Assembly: GCA_964482055.1 (NCBI GenBank)
Contig: CAYZVX010000002.1
Coordinates: 29,669 to 93,668, forward strand
Origin: G020354085 sp964482055
GTDB lineage: Bacteria; Pseudomonadota; Gammaproteobacteria; Acidiferrobacterales; Sulfurifustaceae
DNA: 64,000 nt
Direction: 5' to 3'
How positions within the stretch are numbered: position 1 is the first letter of the stretch; each line of letters begins with the position of its first letter. The notes under the pieces are model-generated. The model made no database searches and was not told where the DNA came from. It was given only the letters and a program-made list of their open reading frames with translations. The position numbers and the translations under genes were made by a program. Of this stretch, positions 48,550-57,416 are shown piece by piece.

Positions 48550-49269
48550 ATGGCTCTGCTCGAGGTTTCCAACCTGACTCGCGACTTCGGCGGCCTGCGC
48601 GCCGTCGCCAACCTCTCCTTTGAGGTCGCAAGCGGTGAGATCGTCGGCCTGATCGGCCCGAACGGCGCCGGCAAGACCACGGTGTTCAACCTGATCACCG
48701 GCTTCCTGCGCCCGACCGCAGGCGATATCCGCCTCGATGGCGAGAGCATCGTGGGGCTCAGGCCGAACGCGGTCGCACGCCGCGGCATCGTGCGCACCTT
48801 CCAGATCGTCAAACCCTTTCCGCACCTCACGGTGCGCGAGAACGCCGCGCTCGGCGCGCTCATGCGCGTAGCGACAAAGGCCGAGGCCGATGCGGAGGCT
48901 GGGCGCGTGCTCGAGCTCGTGGGCCTCGGCGCCAAGCTCGATGTGCCCGCCGCGGACCTGACGCTGAGCGACCAGAAACGCATGGAGATCGCACGCGCCC
49001 TGGCCACCCGCCCGAAGCTGCTGCTGCTCGATGAGCCGCTCGCCGGGCTCAACCCGCGCGAGGTGGAGGACGCCTGTGAGCTGGTGAAGAAGATCCGCGC
49101 CGGCGGCGTAACCGTGGTGCTGGTCGAGCACGTGATGAAGGCGATCATGCGCATCTCCGATCGCGTCGTGGTGATTCGCCAGGGCGAGAAGATCGCCGAC
49201 GCCCCACCGCAGCAGGCCGTCGCGGATCCGGCGGTGATCGCGGCCTACCTCGGCAAGCGCCGGGCCTGA
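48550..49269 (+). CDS. livG: Branched-chain amino-acid ABC transporter ATPase (LivG type)
   Basis: 239 residues. Walker A GPNGAGKTT at about residue 37, Q-loop in GIVRTFQIVKPF, Walker B LLLLDEPLAGLN and switch histidine in LVEHVMK. The signature reads LTLSDQKR, a variant found in this subfamily. Nine bp after livM and 2 bp before livF. Confidence 0.94.
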   Translation: MALLEVSNLTRDFGGLRAVANLSFEVASGEIVGLIGPNGAGKTTVFNLITGFLRPTAGDIRLDGESIVGLRPNAVARRGIVRTFQIVKPFPHLTVRENAALGALMRVATKAEADAEAGRVLELVGLGAKLDVPAADLTLSDQKRMEIARALATRPKLLLLDEPLAGLNPREVEDACELVKKIRAGGVTVVLVEHVMKAIMRISDRVVVIRQGEKIADAPPQQAVADPAVIAAYLGKRRA

Positions 49270-49271
49270 CG

Positions 49272-49976
49272 ATGCTGCGCGTCGACAAGCTCGAGGCCGC
49301 TTACGGCAAGATCCAGGCGCTCTGGGGCGTGAGCTTCGAGGTGCAGGCCGGCGAGATCGTCGCCTTGGTCGGCGCCAACGGCGCCGGCAAGACCACGACG
49401 CTCAAGACGATCTCGGGGTTGCTGCGACCCAGCGCCGGCGCCATTACGCTCGAAGGCGAGCGCATCGATCGGTGCGCTGCCGATGCGGTGGTCGCCCGTG
49501 GCGTCATTCACGTGCCGGAAGGGCGCAAGCTCTTTCCCCAGATGAGCGTGCGCGACAACCTGCTGCTCGGCGGCTACTCGCCGGCGGCGCGCGGCGCGCG
49601 GGCACAACGGCTCGCCGAGGTCTACGAGATATTTCCCCGCCTGCGCGAGCGTGAATCGCAGCTCGCCGGCACGCTCTCCGGCGGCGAGCAGCAGATGGTG
49701 GCGATCGGCCGCGGCCTCATGGCCGGTCCCAAGATCCTGATGCTCGACGAGCCTTCGCTCGGCCTTGCCCCGATCATGGTGGAGGAGGTTTTCCGCGTGA
49801 TCCGCGAGATCAACGCGCGCGGCGTCACCGTGCTGCTCGTCGAGCAGAACACCGAAAACGCGCTCGAGCTCGCGCATCGCGGCTACGTGCTCGAATCCGG
49901 GCGCGTCGCGCTGGAAGGCGCGGGCAAGGACCTGCTCGCGAATCCGCGCGTGCGCGAGGCCTATCTCGGCCTGTGA
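49272..49976 (+). CDS. livF: Branched-chain amino-acid ABC transporter ATPase (LivF type)
   Basis: 234 residues. Walker A GANGAGKTT, Q-loop/HVPEGRKLFPQMSV typical of LivF, signature LSGGEQQM, Walker B ILMLDEPSLGLAP and H-loop LVEQN variant, as usual in LivF. Last gene of the transport operon; mmsA follows after 93 bp. Confidence 0.94.
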   Translation: MLRVDKLEAAYGKIQALWGVSFEVQAGEIVALVGANGAGKTTTLKTISGLLRPSAGAITLEGERIDRCAADAVVARGVIHVPEGRKLFPQMSVRDNLLLGGYSPAARGARAQRLAEVYEIFPRLRERESQLAGTLSGGEQQMVAIGRGLMAGPKILMLDEPSLGLAPIMVEEVFRVIREINARGVTVLLVEQNTENALELAHRGYVLESGRVALEGAGKDLLANPRVREAYLGL

Positions 49977-50069
49977 AAGCACCACCGTGCAGGCCGGTCA
50001 CGATCGGTATAGATTAGACGCACTGCCACGCGCCCACCCGACGCGCTTTCCTGTCAGCTGGAGGATGTC

Positions 50070-51593
50070 ATGGCCTCTGTTGTCCAAACCAAAGTCCCCG
50101 CCACCCTGCCCCTGTGGATCGACGGCAAGCCGGTGCCGGCCGGCAGCAGCCGCCGCGCCAACGTGTACAACCCGGCGACCGGCGAGGTGATCCGCCAGGT
50201 TCCGCTCGCCAACCGCGCCGACGTCGACCGGGCCGTGGCCGCCGCCAAGGCCGCGTTTCCCGGCTGGCGCGACACCACGCCGCTGCGCCGGGCGCGCATC
50301 GTGACGCGTTTTCGCGAGCTCATGGAGGCCCACCAGAAGGAGCTCGTCGACCTGATCTGCGAGGAGCATGGCAAGACCCTGCTCGATGCGTCCGGCTCGC
50401 TCACGCGCGGCATCGAGGTCATCGAGTTCGCAAGCGGCATTCCGCATCTACTCAAGGGCGAGCAAGCCGAGGATGTCGGCCGCGGCGTGGACTGCCACTC
50501 GATCCTGCAACCGGTTGGCGTGTGCGCCGGGATTGCGCCGTTCAACTTCCCGGCCATGGTGCCGCTGTGGATGTACCCCGTGGCGATCGCCTGCGGCAAC
50601 ACTTTCATCCTCAAACCCTCGGAGAAGGTCCCGTCCACGGCGCTGCGCATGGCCGAGCTTTTCAGCGAGGCCGGGCTGCCCGACGGGGTGTTCAACGTCG
50701 TGCCCGGCGACAAGGAGGCGGTCGATGCGCTGCTCACCCACCCCGACGTCGGCGCGGTATCGTCGGTGGGCTCCACGCCAGTCGCACGGCACATCTACGA
50801 GACCGCCGCGCGTCACGGCAAGCGCGTGCAGGCGCTCGGCGGCGCGAAGAACCACGCGGTCGTCATGCCGGACTGCGATCTGGATTTTACGGTGGACGCC
50901 CTGATCGGCGCCGGCTACGGCTCTGCCGGCGAGCGCTGCATGGCGATCTCGGCGGTCGTGGCGGTTGGCGCGGTGGCCGATCCGCTGGTCGCGGCGCTCA
51001 AGCAAAGGGCGGCGGCGCTGAAGGTTGGGCCCGGCAACCGTGCCGACGTGGACATGGGCCCGCTCATCACGCGCGAGCACCGCGACCGGGTCAAGGGCTA
51101 CATCGACACCGGGGTGGCGGAAGGCGCCACCCTGGTGCTCGACGGCCGCGGCCTCAAGGTGCCGGACCACGAGGCCGGCTTCTTCCTCGGGCCCACCTTG
51201 TTCGACCACGTCAGCGCCGACATGGCCGTCTACAAGGACGAGATCTTCGGCCCGGTGCTGATCGTGCTGCGGGTCGCGACCCTCGATGAGGCCATTGCCA
51301 TGATCAACCGCAACCCCTACGCGAACGGCACGGCGATCTTCACCCGCTCGGGGGCGGCGGCGCGGCGCTTCGAGCACGACATCGAGGTCGGCATGGTTGG
51401 CGTCAATATTCCGATACCGGTGCCGATGGCGTTTTTCTCGTTCGGCGGCTGGAAGGCATCGCTCTACGGTGATCTGCACATGCACGGCATGGAGGGCGTC
51501 AAGTTCTTCACGCGCACCAAGGTCATCACCACGCGCTGGCCGGTGAGCGAGGAGACCAAGACACACGGTCTCGCAATGCCCACCCACGGTTGA
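50070..51593 (+). CDS. mmsA: CoA-acylating methylmalonate-semialdehyde dehydrogenase
   Basis: Converts methylmalonate or malonate semialdehyde to propionyl- or acetyl-CoA in valine and beta-alanine breakdown. 507 residues. Aldehyde dehydrogenase fold with PFNFPAMVPLWMYP, cofactor-binding LKPSEKVPSTA and nucleophile C290 in GSAGERCMAISA, where the Arg-Cys-Met pattern is typical of MmsA. The end (HMHGMEGVKFFTRTKVITTRW) is also specific. GGAGG is 6 bp before the ATG. Its place after the branched-chain amino-acid transporter fits valine use. Confidence 0.94.
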   Translation: MASVVQTKVPATLPLWIDGKPVPAGSSRRANVYNPATGEVIRQVPLANRADVDRAVAAAKAAFPGWRDTTPLRRARIVTRFRELMEAHQKELVDLICEEHGKTLLDASGSLTRGIEVIEFASGIPHLLKGEQAEDVGRGVDCHSILQPVGVCAGIAPFNFPAMVPLWMYPVAIACGNTFILKPSEKVPSTALRMAELFSEAGLPDGVFNVVPGDKEAVDALLTHPDVGAVSSVGSTPVARHIYETAARHGKRVQALGGAKNHAVVMPDCDLDFTVDALIGAGYGSAGERCMAISAVVAVGAVADPLVAALKQRAAALKVGPGNRADVDMGPLITREHRDRVKGYIDTGVAEGATLVLDGRGLKVPDHEAGFFLGPTLFDHVSADMAVYKDEIFGPVLIVLRVATLDEAIAMINRNPYANGTAIFTRSGAAARRFEHDIEVGMVGVNIPIPVPMAFFSFGGWKASLYGDLHMHGMEGVKFFTRTKVITTRWPVSEETKTHGLAMPTHG

Positions 51594-51629
51594 TGCTCGG
51601 CCACGGGTGATTTAACGCCAGCGTAACGG

Positions 51630-51754
51630 TCACGCCATCTCCTTTTCACCTAGGAGCCTGAGAATCGCCGGCACGCCTCCCACCGGCGCGCACGTCCGCG
51701 ACGGTTCTCTCCTCCCCTGTGGTAAACCGACTTGCCCCCATCCGGGGGCTTTTT
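51630..51754 (+). ncRNA. Candidate structured small RNA or 3' element after mmsA
   Basis: The region after mmsA contains GAGAATCG (51660-51667) pairing with CGGTTCTC (51702-51709), inner hairpin GCCGG/CCGGC, and AGGAG (51652-51656) that can pair either with CTCCT at 51639-51643 or with CTCCT at 51709-51713. A strong terminator ends it. No plus-strand gene follows, so it would be a stand-alone RNA or a structured 3' untranslated region. No known Rfam family was recognised with confidence. Confidence 0.35.
51734..51754 (+). terminator. Rho-independent terminator after mmsA
   Basis: GCCCCC / GGGGGC stem with a 4-base loop (ATCC) followed by five T, 141 bp past the mmsA stop. Confidence 0.85.
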
Positions 51755-51877
51755 CGCTGCACAAGGATGGGGCAATGCCGCGAGAGCAGCCGCTATGGTT
51801 ATCCCTGGCCTTCGCGGCACGCGCCCTTCTCTGCGTAGGGCTCGGGTGCGCCGAGCCTTGAATGCGAACGTGTTCGG

Positions 51878-52615
51878 CTATTTGGTGAGCAGCACGATGC
51901 CGCTGCCGATCAGCAGGACGCTGATGGCGCGCTTGAACGTGGCCTGGCTGATTCTCACGTGCACGTGACCGCCGGCGTACAGACCGAGCGCCATGACCGG
52001 GAGCAGCATTGCGGCGAGCTTGAGCGTGGCGAGGTCAAACAGACCGGACAGCACGTAACCGGCGATCCGGTTGCCGCCGTCGATCAGGAACAGCGTGGCA
52101 AAGGTCGCGCGGAACGCGGTCTTTTCCAGGCCGCGCAGCTGCAGGTAGGCGACATAGAACGGTCCGCCAGTGCCAAACAGGGTGCCGATCAAGCCGCCGA
52201 ATCCCCCGGCCGGCACTGCCCACAGGCGCGACTCGTGCTTGTGCGGAACTTTGACCAGCAGCTGATACAGCGCAAAGGCCATAAGGAACACGGCGAGCCC
52301 GCGCGTGAGCAGCCGGGCATCGACGGTGTGAAACACGGCGAGCGCCGCCACCACGCCGATGATCATGAACGGCAGCGTCGGCCAGATGTCACGCCAGGAG
52401 ATCGCCTGGCGGTTCTTCAGACCCTGGCTGGCCGAGGCGATGTAATCCAGAAACACCACGATCGGCACGACCATGTGGATCGGCAGCCGCACGATCAGGA
52501 GCAGCGGCACCGCGATCAATCCCGAGCCGAAACCGGCGACACCGCGCACGAAATAGGCCGCGGCCACGATCACCAGGCTGTACAAGTACTGGTCGAGCTC
52601 GATCCCCGCGTACAT
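51878..52615 (-). CDS. TauE/SafE-family membrane permease
   Basis: 245 residues with about eight hydrophobic segments. The paired TauE/SafE motifs are present: RGVAGFGSGLIAVPLLL in the first half and GGFGGLIGTLFGTGGPFYVAYLQLRG in the second. The family is associated with export of sulfite, sulfoacetate or other organosulfur anions, but substrates are mostly unproven. Follows the FAH-family gene by 47 bp on the same strand and is probably cotranscribed with it. Confidence 0.88.
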   Translation of the reverse strand: MYAGIELDQYLYSLVIVAAAYFVRGVAGFGSGLIAVPLLLIVRLPIHMVVPIVVFLDYIASASQGLKNRQAISWRDIWPTLPFMIIGVVAALAVFHTVDARLLTRGLAVFLMAFALYQLLVKVPHKHESRLWAVPAGGFGGLIGTLFGTGGPFYVAYLQLRGLEKTAFRATFATLFLIDGGNRIAGYVLSGLFDLATLKLAAMLLPVMALGLYAGGHVHVRISQATFKRAISVLLIGSGIVLLTK

Positions 52616-52662
52616 CCCTGTATCCCTGCGTTGCGTCTGCCTGCCGGGTGGTCGCTGCGTGA

Positions 52663-53433
52663 CTACTCAAAGAAATTGGTGAGCGTGCCGACACCATCGA
52701 TCGCCACCTCGACGGTATCGCCGCGTGTGAGCGCTCCGGCGCCGAGCGAGGTGCCGCAGGCGATGACGTCGCCCGGGTTGAGCGTCATGTCGCGCGAAAG
52801 CCGCGCAACGATCTCGCGCGGCCGGAAGAACATGTCCGCCACCGGGTAGTCCTGCCGCACCGCGCCGTTGACGAGCGTGCGCACGGTTAGCGTATCCGGC
52901 TCAATACCGCTCACAATCCAGGGACCGAACGGACCGAAGGTGTCGAAGCTCTTGGCGCGCGACCACTGCACGAACGATGGATCGCTCTTGAGAATCTGGC
53001 GGGCTGTGACGTCGTTGACGCAGGTGTAGCCGAAGATGTACTGCTCGGCATCCTCGACCGACACGTTACTGCAGCGCCGACCGATCACCACGCCGAGCTC
53101 GCCCTCGAACACGACTGGCCCGGCGTAGCCCGCCGGCTGGCGGATCGCCGTCCGATGGGCGGCGTAGCAGCTGTCGGCCTTGATGAAGTAGAGGGGGTGC
53201 TCCGGACGCGTGAGCCCTTCCTTGGCGGCACGGGCGTGAAAGTTGTTCCACAGGCCGATCAGTTTGCCCGGCGTACAGGGCGTCAGCACTTTCACTTCCG
53301 ATAGCGGCAGCGTTTCACCGCTACTGACTGCCCTATCGAACATATCGCCGGTGCAGACCGTGACGGCGTCGTTCTCGACGGTGCCGAAACCCGTCACATG
53401 GCGGCGTTCGAAACGCACCCACTTCCTTGGCAT
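52663..53433 (-). CDS. Fumarylacetoacetate-hydrolase family protein
   Basis: 256 residues from the ATG at 53433, which has GGAGG upstream. Metal ligands are in VVFEGELGVVIGRR and in GYTCVNDVTARQ; the closing GDVIACGTSLGAGAL is also typical. The family includes 2-hydroxyhepta-2,4-diene-1,7-dioate isomerases, acylpyruvases and oxaloacetate decarboxylases, so the substrate is not resolved. Neighbouring TauE-type permease on the same strand might move its substrate or product. Confidence 0.9.
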   Translation of the reverse strand: MPRKWVRFERRHVTGFGTVENDAVTVCTGDMFDRAVSSGETLPLSEVKVLTPCTPGKLIGLWNNFHARAAKEGLTRPEHPLYFIKADSCYAAHRTAIRQPAGYAGPVVFEGELGVVIGRRCSNVSVEDAEQYIFGYTCVNDVTARQILKSDPSFVQWSRAKSFDTFGPFGPWIVSGIEPDTLTVRTLVNGAVRQDYPVADMFFRPREIVARLSRDMTLNPGDVIACGTSLGAGALTRGDTVEVAIDGVGTLTNFFE

Positions 53434-53635
53434 CCTGCCTCCTCCCTGTTGTCGTTGTGCATGGCCCGGGGCTTGCATCCCCGAAGCCAGAGCTTCCAGT
53501 CCAATGCCCCCGACATCAAAACCCGCCGGGCCAATCCTAAAGACCCGGGCACGACCGGCCGATTCATTGCCCGTGGCGACTCCCCACGGCCGATCCCAGC
53601 GGCGGGCAATAGTCTAACGCCTCACGGATGAAACA

Positions 53636-53860
53636 ATGAAGACATTCTGTCGGCACACAATCAACGGCTTCCTGCTGTGCGCGCTGTGGACACCACTGCT
53701 TTGGCTGGTGACCGCCCTGTCGAATCGTTACGCCCCGCAAACGGCGGTGTGGCAACTCGCCTGGTGGGAAATGGTATTGGTGGGGGCGCTGATCGCGCTG
53801 CCGGCCCGCGCCGCGCTTGAATTGAATCTCAACCCGGCGAGGGACGCCGGAGAGATGTAG
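53636..53860 (+). CDS. Small membrane protein of unknown function
   Basis: 74 residues with two hydrophobic helices (about 9-28 and 42-62) joined by a short loop. The Shine-Dalgarno sequence is weak (GGATG). The frame lies in a gap with no competing gene. No family recognised. Confidence 0.45.
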   Translation: MKTFCRHTINGFLLCALWTPLLWLVTALSNRYAPQTAVWQLAWWEMVLVGALIALPARAALELNLNPARDAGEM

Positions 53861-53922
53861 GGGAAAAAACCCCGAGCGAAGCGGACGTGCCCCGCCCAGG
53901 GATGGGCTTCGGGCGCGTTTGC

Positions 53923-54117
53923 CTACGCGATCCGTGACCAGAAACCGTTACGCTGGGGCGGGCGCGGGCCCATCGACAGCACCCGCTGCCGTATTTCATC
54001 CAGCGTCTTGGTCTTGATACTGATCTTTGGCCGTTCCACCCCGGCTTTCACGATGTTCCCGCTTTCGTCGAAATCGAAATCGACTACCGCTGGTGACTTC
54101 TGAGTACGATCTTGCAT
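53923..54117 (-). CDS. Small soluble hypothetical protein
   Basis: 64 residues, charged, with an acidic start (VVDFDFDESGN) and a basic middle. GAAGGGGG lies about 7 bp before the ATG, which supports translation. Length and composition suggest a short regulator or modulator, but there is no recognised family. Confidence 0.5.
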   Translation of the reverse strand: MQDRTQKSPAVVDFDFDESGNIVKAGVERPKISIKTKTLDEIRQRVLSMGPRPPQRNGFWSRIA

Positions 54118-54249
54118 GACTGGCCCCCTTCTCGATTAGATTTCGGGGTTATGCAGTCGACGGACTCGTACTGCACCGCCGGCGTTACATCCCTGCACGA
54201 CCACTCCTTGACGCATATGCACGAGACGTGCCAATTGCCTCGAGAAGCG

Positions 54250-54765
54250 TCAATTCGTTGGCTGAAAGGGGCGATAATGGACGGCCAGAACGGTAAAGGT
54301 GGCCTCGCCCCGGGGCAAGCGCACGCTTACCTCATCGCCGGCAGTCTTTCCCAGCAAGGCGCGCGCCAGCGGCGAGTCGACGCTGATGCAGCCCTTGGCA
54401 GTGTCGAGCTCGTCGGACCCCACGATCCGGTACGCGCTGACTCGACCGCTCTCGTCCTCGAGGCGCACCCAGGCACCGAAGAAGATGCGTGACGGATCGC
54501 TGGGTGGGCGGTCCACCACCGTCAGGTCGGCCAGACGCTTTTGCAGGTAGTGCACGCGCCGGTCGATCTCGCGCAGGCGCTTCTTGCCATAGATGTACTC
54601 GGCGTTCTCGGAACGGTCGCCCATTGCTGCGGCATCGGCCACCGCCTGCGTAACTCGCGGACGCTCGACCCGCCACAAGTACTCAAGCTCCTCGCGCAGG
54701 CGCTGTGCGCCCTCAGGCGTGATGTAACGGGAACGTGCGGGATGGGGAAGTCGCTGTCGGCCCAT
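54250..54765 (-). CDS. greB: Transcription elongation factor GreB
   Basis: Rescues backtracked RNA polymerase by stimulating transcript cleavage. 171 residues from the ATG at 54765. N-terminal coiled coil starts with YITPEGAQRLREELEYL and carries the acidic tip (AAAMGDRSENAEYIYGKKRLREIDRRV), followed by the FKBP-like C-terminal domain (ISVDSPLARALLGKTAGDEV). The GKKRLREID stretch is typical of GreB rather than GreA. An arginine/proline start of about 15 residues is slightly longer than in E. coli. Confidence 0.95.
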   Translation of the reverse strand: MGRQRLPHPARSRYITPEGAQRLREELEYLWRVERPRVTQAVADAAAMGDRSENAEYIYGKKRLREIDRRVHYLQKRLADLTVVDRPPSDPSRIFFGAWVRLEDESGRVSAYRIVGSDELDTAKGCISVDSPLARALLGKTAGDEVSVRLPRGEATFTVLAVHYRPFQPTN

Positions 54766-54914
54766 GGATGTGCGTGTTTCGGCTGGCGTCGCCTCCCTAC
54801 ATCGTAACGCGAAGCCCGAGCGGCGGCCGACTTCCCGGCGCTCCCGTACGCCCAGGACCGCCTGCCGACCAACCCGGACAGGAGGGCGTAACGAGCAAGG
54901 GCAGGCGTGGCGCG

Positions 54915-55154
54915 TCAGCCGCGCTTGCGCACCAAGTAGCGAAACGTCGCGCCGTCCGATTCGCTGTGCAGCAGCTTGCGGCCGGTGCGCGCGCACCACG
55001 CCGGGATATCGGTCTTCGATCCGAGGTCGGTGCTGATCACCTCCAGGACCTCGCCCGGCCGCATGGTCTTGACCGCGCGGTTGGTCTCCACCAGTGGAAC
55101 CGGGCAGCAGCTTCCGGAGGTGTCGATCGTGCGGTCTGGCGTGGGTCGGGCCAT
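54915..55154 (-). CDS. TusA-like sulfur-carrier protein
   Basis: 79 residues with the TusA/SirA fold. The reactive cysteine is in the CPVP motif (SGSCCPVPLVETNRAV), followed by the helix and GEVLEVISTDLGSKTDIPAWCARTG. A cysteine directly before the motif (CC) is a small variation. TusA proteins pass persulfide sulfur for tRNA thiolation, molybdenum cofactor or, in sulfur oxidisers, dissimilatory sulfur transfer. Located between yqiA-type and greB genes, which does not decide the role. Confidence 0.9.
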   Translation of the reverse strand: MARPTPDRTIDTSGSCCPVPLVETNRAVKTMRPGEVLEVISTDLGSKTDIPAWCARTGRKLLHSESDGATFRYLVRKRG

Positions 55155-55181
55155 TGGCGAGCGGCTTGCGTGCTGTTCCGA

Positions 55182-55760
55182 TTATAGGGTGTCGTACAGA
55201 CGGCGGATCGCTGGAAGCGCTTCTGGCAGGTGCTCAAAGCGGTGGCTGCCGCCCGGATAGACGAAGGTGGTGCCGCAACCGCGGTAGAAATCCTCGGCGA
55301 GGCGGTAGTCGATCACCTCGTCCGCGGCATCCAGCAGCACCAGCGTCTGCACGCGCGGATTGCAGCGCGCCAGGCGGTAGCGCGCCATGGCGTGCACCTG
55401 CTCGGGCGTCAGTTCGTAGCGCTCGCCGGTCGCCTCGTTGCGCTGCGGGCCGCAGAAGCGCCGCAGCGACTCATCCGGCCGCAGGGCCGGATTGATCAGC
55501 ACCATGCCGGCCCCAAGCTGCGGCGCGAGGTACTGGGCCCAGAAACCGCCGAGCGAGCTCCCGACGAGCAGCAGGCGCGCGTCGCCAGGATGCGCGGCGC
55601 GCGCCTGCGCGATGAACGCCCGCAGCGCGGCGGGCGCGGTCATTGCGTTGTGCGCCGGGTAGGTGGGCGACAGGACCGTGACATCCGGCAGATGCTCGCG
55701 CAACCAGGTGGCCTTGGCGGAGCTGCCGGCGCTGTTCAAACCGTGCAGGTAGATGATCAC
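55182..55760 (-). CDS. yqiA: YqiA-type esterase (UPF0227)
   Basis: 192 residues, small alpha/beta hydrolase. It opens with IIYLHGLNSAG (oxyanion-hole HG), has the nucleophile serine in GSSLGGFWA, aspartate in LLDAADEVIDY and histidine in GGSHRFEHL. GTG start, 5 bp after the diheme cytochrome gene, so they share a transcript. The E. coli enzyme hydrolyses short acyl esters; the natural substrate is unknown. Confidence 0.9.
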   Translation of the reverse strand: MIIYLHGLNSAGSSAKATWLREHLPDVTVLSPTYPAHNAMTAPAALRAFIAQARAAHPGDARLLLVGSSLGGFWAQYLAPQLGAGMVLINPALRPDESLRRFCGPQRNEATGERYELTPEQVHAMARYRLARCNPRVQTLVLLDAADEVIDYRLAEDFYRGCGTTFVYPGGSHRFEHLPEALPAIRRLYDTL

Positions 55761-55765
55761 GTCGG

Positions 55766-56713
55766 CTAGAATCCGAAGTCGTCCTTCTTCCCGCCGTCCT
55801 TCTTCTTTTGTTTGCGCACGGCGTGCTCTACCGCCGGGACCGACAGGATATAGGTTGCGAGCGCCTCGCGATCGGCGGCCGTCAGGTACTTCAACCCGTG
55901 GTCGATGAGCTCCGCCATCAGGCCACCGGCGAAATCGCCGTCCGGCGTCATGCCGGTTTCGAGATACTGCACGAGATCCGACCGGCTCCAGCGCCCAATG
56001 CCGGTCTTCCGGTCGGGCGTGATGTTCGGCACCGCACCGTCATCCGGCCCGTCGGTCGTGCCGGCGAGATAGTAGGCGCGGCGCGGAGCGCCGAGCACGT
56101 TGCGCGGGGTGTGGCACTCGCTGCAATGCGCGGCGGCGCGCGCCAGATAGGCGCCGCGATTCCAAGCCGCGCTCTTCGCGGGATCGGGCGTGTAGCGCCC
56201 TTCCCGGAAGAACAGCCACTTCCACCCGATCAGGGCCGGGCGAACCCGCAGGTACCACGGCAGCGCGTGCGGCTTGTTGGGCTGCGCCACCGGCGGCTGC
56301 GCGAATAGATAGGCCTTGAGCGCGCGCACGTCATCGTCGCTGAGCAGGGTGTAGGCGGTATAGGGAAACGCCGGGTAGTAATGCGCGCCGGCAGGGCTCA
56401 CACCGGCACGCAAGGCACGGACGAAGTCCGCCTCGCTCCAGCGCCCGATGCCGTGGGTCGGATCTGGCGTGATGTTGGGGGCATAAAAAGTACCGAGCGA
56501 TGTCACCAGCGCGCGCCCGCCGGCCAGCCGGGCGCCCTGGTTCTCGCGATCCGTGTGGCAGTTCTCACAGCCGGCAAGACGATAGATGTACTCGCCGCGC
56601 TTGAGCAAATCGTCCTGCGCGCCGATGCCGCCGGCCCACGACAAGATCAAGGCCGCGGCGGCGAGCCGCCACGGCGCTGTGATGCGCGAACGCGCCGGCA
56701 CGCGCGTGTGCAA
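55766..56713 (-). CDS. Periplasmic diheme cytochrome c
   Basis: 315 residues. Signal peptide followed by two cytochrome c domains, with heme motifs CENCH (near residue 50) and CSECH (near 200). Each is followed by the N-I-T-P-D segment (APNITPDPTHGIGRW, VPNITPDRKTGIGRW) found in the cytochrome subunits of membrane dehydrogenases. The basic tail (RKQKKKDGGKK) is unusual. It begins with TTG 6 bp after the cytochrome c' gene and ends 5 bp before yqiA. Likely an electron carrier between a dehydrogenase and the terminal oxidase. Confidence 0.88.
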   Translation of the reverse strand: MHTRVPARSRITAPWRLAAAALILSWAGGIGAQDDLLKRGEYIYRLAGCENCHTDRENQGARLAGGRALVTSLGTFYAPNITPDPTHGIGRWSEADFVRALRAGVSPAGAHYYPAFPYTAYTLLSDDDVRALKAYLFAQPPVAQPNKPHALPWYLRVRPALIGWKWLFFREGRYTPDPAKSAAWNRGAYLARAAAHCSECHTPRNVLGAPRRAYYLAGTTDGPDDGAVPNITPDRKTGIGRWSRSDLVQYLETGMTPDGDFAGGLMAELIDHGLKYLTAADREALATYILSVPAVEHAVRKQKKKDGGKKDDFGF

Positions 56714-56719
56714 CGCTCG

Positions 56720-57187
56720 CTACTTCTCTTCCTTGCGGAAATCCTTGTGGCAGGCCTTGCAGGCCTCACCCAGGTCCTTGAACGCCGCACCCGCCGCCTT
56801 CGGATCGTTGCCGGCCGCGGCCTTGGCGAAGGCCGCGGCCTTGGCGCGCGCGTTGTTTGCCGCCTTCTCGAAATCGGCGCGCCTCTTCCACACGGATTCG
56901 AGCGCGTTGGTATCCCCGAAATCCGAATCCTTGGGGAACAGGCCGGGGATATCCTTGGTCATTGCCGCGATTGCCTTGGCGTGCTCCGACAGGTGCGCCT
57001 TGTATCCGACTTTGCCTGAAATGATGGCGGCCGACGCGCCGGTATGGCCGCCGATCGATTTCATGACGTTCTGACGGTACTTGATGATGTCCTCCGGCTG
57101 ACCCTCTGCGGTTGCGGCGAAGGGCACCGCGCTGAACCATGCGGCCAGACCCCAGGGCAGAATCTTGCGGACGGCTGTTGCCTGCAT
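56720..57187 (-). CDS. Cytochrome c'
   Basis: 155 residues: signal peptide with AATAEG cleavage region, then a four-helix-bundle protein (DIIKYRQNVMKSIGGHTGAS at the start) with the heme motif CKACH close to the C-terminus (CHKDFRKEEK). Such proteins bind nitric oxide and carbon monoxide and protect against nitrosative stress. The ATG at 57187 is preceded by AAGGAG. First gene of the cytochrome c'-diheme cytochrome-yqiA series. Confidence 0.94.
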   Translation of the reverse strand: MQATAVRKILPWGLAAWFSAVPFAATAEGQPEDIIKYRQNVMKSIGGHTGASAAIISGKVGYKAHLSEHAKAIAAMTKDIPGLFPKDSDFGDTNALESVWKRRADFEKAANNARAKAAAFAKAAAGNDPKAAGAAFKDLGEACKACHKDFRKEEK

Positions 57188-57235
57188 TGTGTTCTCCTTG
57201 TGTGTTGACATGGTTAAGACGAAGCTCCGCGCCAT

Positions 57236-57256
57236 GGCAAGCATCGGGTGCTTGCC
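57236..57256. repeat. Hairpin in the leader of the cytochrome c' gene
   Basis: Perfect 7-bp inverted repeat GGCAAGC / GCTTGCC with a 7-base loop, 49 bp upstream of the start codon. A minus-strand TACACT just beyond it could be a -10 element. Confidence 0.4.
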
Positions 57257-57416
57257 GCTAGTGTAACCACAGCGGCGCGACCCTCATAAGTCCTCTCTCA
57301 TCGAGCGGTCACAATCGTGCCATCGCGAACACCGCAGGGCAACGGCGGGACCCTCCCCTGTGTTGGGACGCGATCGTGCGCGGTCTCGCGTCGCCGGCAC
57401 ATATCCCCCAGACAGG

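Noticed and set aside
51660..51715. Possible glycine riboswitch on the minus strand after mmsA
   Set aside because: TTCTCAGGC resembles the aptamer core, but the other conserved bases are missing and no minus-strand gene lies downstream to be controlled.
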